Below are positions 13,020-15,140 of a stretch of DNA of 15,140 bases, piece by piece. Every line of letters begins with the position of its first letter. Within the stretch, counting starts at the first letter, position 1. The notes below the pieces were generated by a model. It searched no databases and had not been told where the DNA came from. It saw nothing but the letters and a program-made list of their open reading frames with translations. This stretch comes from Croceibacterium_A sp965977975. GTDB taxonomy: Bacteria; Pseudomonadota; Alphaproteobacteria; Sphingomonadales; Sphingomonadaceae. Location: the NCBI GenBank assembly GCA_965977975.1, contig CBHCZH010000082.1, positions 1-15,140 on the forward strand. The letters run 5' to 3'. The position numbers and the translations under genes are program-made.

Positions 13020-13559
13020 ATGCGGACCTTGGTGAAGTCGATGCTCGATGAAGAAATCGAACCCGGTTCAGGCTACGCCGCTTTGACGGAAAAGCAGCGC
13101 CAAGTCCTTGATCTACTGATCCAATACAAGACTTCGAAAGAAATCGCCAGGCGTCTGGGGATTTCCCCTCACACCGTCGATCAGCGCATCGAGTTCGCCA
13201 AGCGCAAGCTCGGCGCGCGCTCGCGCCAGGACCTCGCCGTCCAGTACCGGCAGATGGTCGAGATATACGATCATTTGACATATGAGTTTTCCCGTATCGG
13301 CACTCCCGCAATCGCGTTCGATGACGGGGACAGGAACGAAGCGGGGGTGGCGCTCGAAGCTACACATCCGAAGCTGACCAAACTCGGTGACGAAACCGCA
13401 GGCAGCGCCGACTATCGCGTCGTTCCAGAGATGTTCGAAGGGCGTTACGGCACCTTGGCGAGGATCGGCGCGATCGTGGCGACAGCCGCTTTGCTGATAT
13501 TCGTCGTGGTCGGCGGGCTGGCCTTGTTCAGTCAGCTGTCGGAGGTGCTCGCCTCTTAG
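13020..13559 (+). CDS. LuxR-type helix-turn-helix regulator with C-terminal membrane anchor
   Basis: This 179-residue DNA-binding protein appears tethered to the inner membrane. Residues 22-80 form a GerE/LuxR helix-turn-helix domain: LTEKQRQVLDLLIQYKTSKEIA, then RLGISPHTVDQRIEFAKRKLG with the recognition helix around 48-60. There is no receiver or ligand-binding domain ahead of it. Residues 81-145 form a polar linker. Residues 148-171 are a single hydrophobic helix (RIGAIVATAALLIFVVVGGLALF) close to the end, leaving only about eight residues outside, a tail-anchored layout. How it is switched is unknown; a membrane partner or proteolytic release could be involved. The start could be ATG 13020 or ATG 13041 (MLDEEIEP); neither has a strong ribosome site. 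Three further plus-strand genes follow at short distances, including a membrane protein and a second DNA-binding protein. Confidence 0.85.
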   Translation: MRTLVKSMLDEEIEPGSGYAALTEKQRQVLDLLIQYKTSKEIARRLGISPHTVDQRIEFAKRKLGARSRQDLAVQYRQMVEIYDHLTYEFSRIGTPAIAFDDGDRNEAGVALEATHPKLTKLGDETAGSADYRVVPEMFEGRYGTLARIGAIVATAALLIFVVVGGLALFSQLSEVLAS

Positions 13560-13567
13560 CGTTTGGA

Positions 13568-13616
13568 CATCTCGTCCCCTGGGTTCGACCGGCGAGGCCG
13601 GTAACGAATGGAGATG
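13568..13616 (+). promoter_or_regulatory. Structured intercistronic leader covering the start of the small helical gene
   Basis: CATCTC (13568-13573) can pair with GAGATG (13611-13616), enclosing an inner perfect hairpin, ACCGGC (13588-13593) with GCCGGT (13597-13602) around GAG. The outer right arm includes part of the GGAG ribosome site (13610-13613) and the ATG at 13614. Folding could limit translation of the next gene. No terminator-like U tract is present. Confidence 0.3.
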
Positions 13617-13940
13617 AGAATGCGAATGACCGTTCCCGTGGCTCAGATGCGCATCGCGCGAGACCTCCGCGAGGCCGAAGCGGCGCTCGACGAGGCGCTT
13701 CTCAAGCAAGCGTCGCTGCTCGTGACCATGGTTGCGGCAAGGCGGGAAACCGGCAGCGATCCCTTCGTCGGCCAGGAGGCGCTGATGCGCCTGGCCAGAT
13801 CACAGCAGACGCTGCTGTCGGCCGGAGGGGACCTGGCTCGCGTGCACGGCAAACTGCTCGACGTGCAACGCGAACAAGGAGCCGGCGAGGAGTGTCCGAA
13901 GGAAGAGAAGGGCAAAATGTCAGGGCAAAGGTCGGCATAA
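13608..13940 (+). CDS. Small helical hypothetical protein (up to 110 residues)
   Basis: I do not recognise a family. The protein is predicted to be almost wholly alpha-helical: RIARDLREAEAALDEALLKQASLLVTMVAARRE, a break at ETGSDPF, then ALMRLARSQQTLLSAGGDLARVHGKLLDVQRE. This suggests a two-helix hairpin or coiled-coil pairing. There is no signal peptide, and the tail is charged (EECPKEEKGKMSGQ). Four in-frame ATGs occur in the first 21 bases, at 13608, 13614, 13620 and 13626. GGAG at 13610-13613 is best placed for 13620, which would give 106 residues (MRMTVPVAQ). It lies 48-60 bases after the LuxR-type gene and 39 bases before the membrane protein gene, so co-transcription is likely. A structural or adaptor role in a regulatory module is possible, but nothing in the sequence proves it. 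Confidence 0.65.
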   Translation: MEMRMRMTVPVAQMRIARDLREAEAALDEALLKQASLLVTMVAARRETGSDPFVGQEALMRLARSQQTLLSAGGDLARVHGKLLDVQREQGAGEECPKEEKGKMSGQRSA

Positions 13941-13979
13941 CGGTTGACCGGCGCTCCGCCGTGGGGTTGTTCCTGACCG

Positions 13980-14438
13980 ATGCCGATCGAAGTTGCGATG
14001 CCGCTTGTGCTCTTCGGCCTGGCGGCGGCATTGAGCTTCGCGGCCGGGGCGCATCCGGAACGGGCCGGCGCGATCATTCTGGTTGCGTGGCTGGGGATCG
14101 AGCGCTTCTACCACCTGCTGGTCGGGCCCGGCTTTTTCGCCGGCGACATCGAAGTCTATATCGCCCTGGATTTGCTGGTCTTCCTGGCTTTCGGGGCGTT
14201 GGCGCTCGTCGCCAACCGCGTCTGGCCGCTGATCACTGCCGCCTTGCAGATCATTGCGCTGCTTGGACATCTCGCCGTGCGATTGGGGATACCCGGCGAA
14301 GCCAGGGCCTATTGGGCGATGACGCAACTGCCCCCCATTCTCATGGCGATCGTCGTACTGGTGGGGACGATCCTGCATGCCCGGCGCGCACGGCGGATCG
14401 GCCGGTATCGCAGCTGGCGACGGAAGGTGGAGCGCTGA
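13980..14438 (+). CDS. Hypothetical membrane protein with about five transmembrane helices
   Basis: This 152-residue inner membrane protein belongs to no family I recognise. Hydrophobic helices lie at about 5-23 (VAMPLVLFGLAAALSFAAG), 30-48, 58-78 (YIALDLLVFLAFGALALVA), 82-102 and 114-133 (PPILMAIVVLVGTILHA). The C-terminus is strongly basic (RRARRIGRYRSWRRKVER), which by the positive-inside rule places it in the cytoplasm. Possibly functional polar residues inside or near helices include ERFYHLL, DIEVY and D64. The ATG at 13980 is used; 13998 (MPLVLFG) is an alternative. It is flanked by the small helical protein (39-base gap) and the winged-helix protein (22-base gap), so it may be the membrane component of that gene group. 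Confidence 0.7.
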   Translation: MPIEVAMPLVLFGLAAALSFAAGAHPERAGAIILVAWLGIERFYHLLVGPGFFAGDIEVYIALDLLVFLAFGALALVANRVWPLITAALQIIALLGHLAVRLGIPGEARAYWAMTQLPPILMAIVVLVGTILHARRARRIGRYRSWRRKVER

Positions 14439-14460
14439 AGCCCCCGCGGGAGTTGCGCGC

Positions 14461-14964
14461 TTGACGGCAGAGACCGCTTTCCTCACTCGCCAACTCCGCC
14501 TGCTCGGGAATCAACTCATGGTGCTGGCCAGCAAGGCCAGCCTCAACGACGCTGCTCCCGGCGATCGATCGATCTTCAAGAAGCTCGAGCAAGACAGCGA
14601 CCTGTGGCTCCTCGCCGCCAAGGAAATGTATCAGGAACGGCTCGCCCGGCGCCGCTACTTTTCGCCGGAGCTGTTCGGCGAACCGGCGTGGGACATTCTG
14701 CTGGACCTCTACATCGCGGAGAAGGAAAACCGGGTAATCTCGGTCACCTCGGCATGCGTGGCGGCGCAGGTTCCGCAGACGACCGCGATCCGATGGATCC
14801 GGATGCTCGAACAGGAAGGGTTCGTCCTGCGCGATCAGGACCGCCACGACGGGCGCCGGCGCCTGCTGCGCATTTCCGAGAAAGGCTACGCGAGGATGAC
14901 CGGATATATCGCCGAGAACCGCAAGGATTGGGACGATGTGCCGCGCTCCGCCGCGAACGAATGA
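14461..14964 (+). CDS. Winged-helix DNA-binding protein (MarR-like)
   Basis: This protein of about 167 residues is probably a dimeric transcription factor. The N-terminal third is helical (TAFLTRQLRLLGNQLMVLA, then FKKLEQDSDLWLLAAKEMYQERLARR). The winged-helix domain spans about 68-150: PAWDILLDLYIAEKENRVISV, a helix-turn-helix at ACVAAQVPQTTAIRWIRMLEQEGFV, and the wing at RDQDRHDGRRRLLRISEKG, which has the D-x-R-D-x-R-R style of MarR proteins. No cysteine or clear ligand pocket is evident. The start is uncertain: TTG at 14461 has GGGAG about ten bases upstream and lies 22 bases beyond the membrane gene. The frame is open from ATG 14377, but that part overlaps the preceding gene and looks non-coding (glycine and alanine rich). 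It is the last gene before a strong terminator. Confidence 0.75.
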   Translation: MTAETAFLTRQLRLLGNQLMVLASKASLNDAAPGDRSIFKKLEQDSDLWLLAAKEMYQERLARRRYFSPELFGEPAWDILLDLYIAEKENRVISVTSACVAAQVPQTTAIRWIRMLEQEGFVLRDQDRHDGRRRLLRISEKGYARMTGYIAENRKDWDDVPRSAANE

Positions 14965-15050
14965 AGGCGAACGATCTCCATCGAACGGAAAGGCGACCGG
15001 CAGCGACAGGCAAACCGAACACCGCACGCTTCGCAGCTGATGGAAGGCTG

Positions 15051-15075
15051 AGCGGGATCCGGTCAGGATCCCGCT
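15051..15075. terminator. Strong hairpin terminator between convergent genes
   Basis: AGCGGGATCC (15051-15060) pairs perfectly over ten bases with GGATCCCGCT (15066-15075) around the loop GGTCA, followed by TCTGC. It lies 87 bases after the winged-helix gene and 11 bases past the stop of the minus-strand gene to its right, so it can serve both transcripts. The trailing T run is short, which is common in high-GC genomes. Confidence 0.65.
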
Positions 15076-15085
15076 TCTGCGCCCG

Positions 15086-15140
15086 TCAGATCACCGTGAA
15101 CTCGCCCGCGGTCATGGCGAGGCCTGCGGACAGCGTGGCG
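15086..15140 (-). CDS. C-terminal end of an unidentified protein entering from the right edge
   Basis: On the minus strand the last codons read ATLSAGLAMTAGEFTVI followed by TGA at 15086-15088. Good third-position GC bias and a hairpin terminator directly beyond the stop support a real gene end. Only about 17 residues are visible, too few to assign a family. Confidence 0.5.
   Translation of the reverse strand, partial: ATLSAGLAMTAGEFTVI

Overview
The window looks like chromosomal DNA of a high-GC alphaproteobacterium, most likely a sphingomonad (Sphingomonadales, Erythrobacteraceae-like). The clues are strong G/C bias at third codon positions, a small tail-anchored LuxR-type regulator, a SleB-type wall hydrolase, an M3 peptidase made as a lipoprotein, and palindromic repeats of the '...GGGATGACG' type. 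This placement is inference from gene style, not from a marker gene. No tRNA, rRNA, CRISPR array, insertion sequence or phage module was seen.

Left part (1-4199): the N-terminal portion of a membrane GGDEF diguanylate cyclase runs off the left edge on the minus strand. A plus-strand membrane fatty acid desaturase diverges from it and converges, with only 8 bases between stops, on a small conserved hypothetical gene. Next come a palindromic repeat pair and a minus-strand SleB-family cell wall hydrolase.

Centre (4200-9137): a complete vitamin B12 uptake operon. A cobalamin riboswitch (about 4301-4485) and a two-hairpin leader precede btuB (TonB-dependent receptor), followed by a periplasmic binding protein (btuF-like), btuC (permease) and btuD (ATPase). 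Each junction is a 4-base start/stop overlap or close to it. B12 would cross the outer membrane through BtuB with TonB energy, be captured by BtuF, and be pumped inward by BtuCD; the riboswitch would shut the operon down when B12 is plentiful. The most notable feature of the window is here. Two unrelated palindromic repeats sit inside the operon and are translated: one supplies the start region or signal sequence of the binding protein, the other supplies its C-terminal tail and the ribosome binding site of btuC.

Right-centre (9134-12883): three minus-strand genes, thpR (RNA 2',3'-cyclic phosphodiesterase), an M3-family zinc dipeptidyl carboxypeptidase lipoprotein, and a phage-type GH24 lysozyme with an arginine-rich N-terminus and a membrane segment. 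The lysozyme and btuD stop codons overlap tail to tail.

Right end (13020-15140): four plus-strand genes with short gaps encode a LuxR-type DNA-binding protein with a C-terminal membrane anchor, a small helical protein, a five-helix membrane protein and a winged-helix (MarR-like) protein. They may form one regulatory module of unknown purpose. A strong hairpin terminator follows, then the last codons of a minus-strand gene that enters from the right edge.
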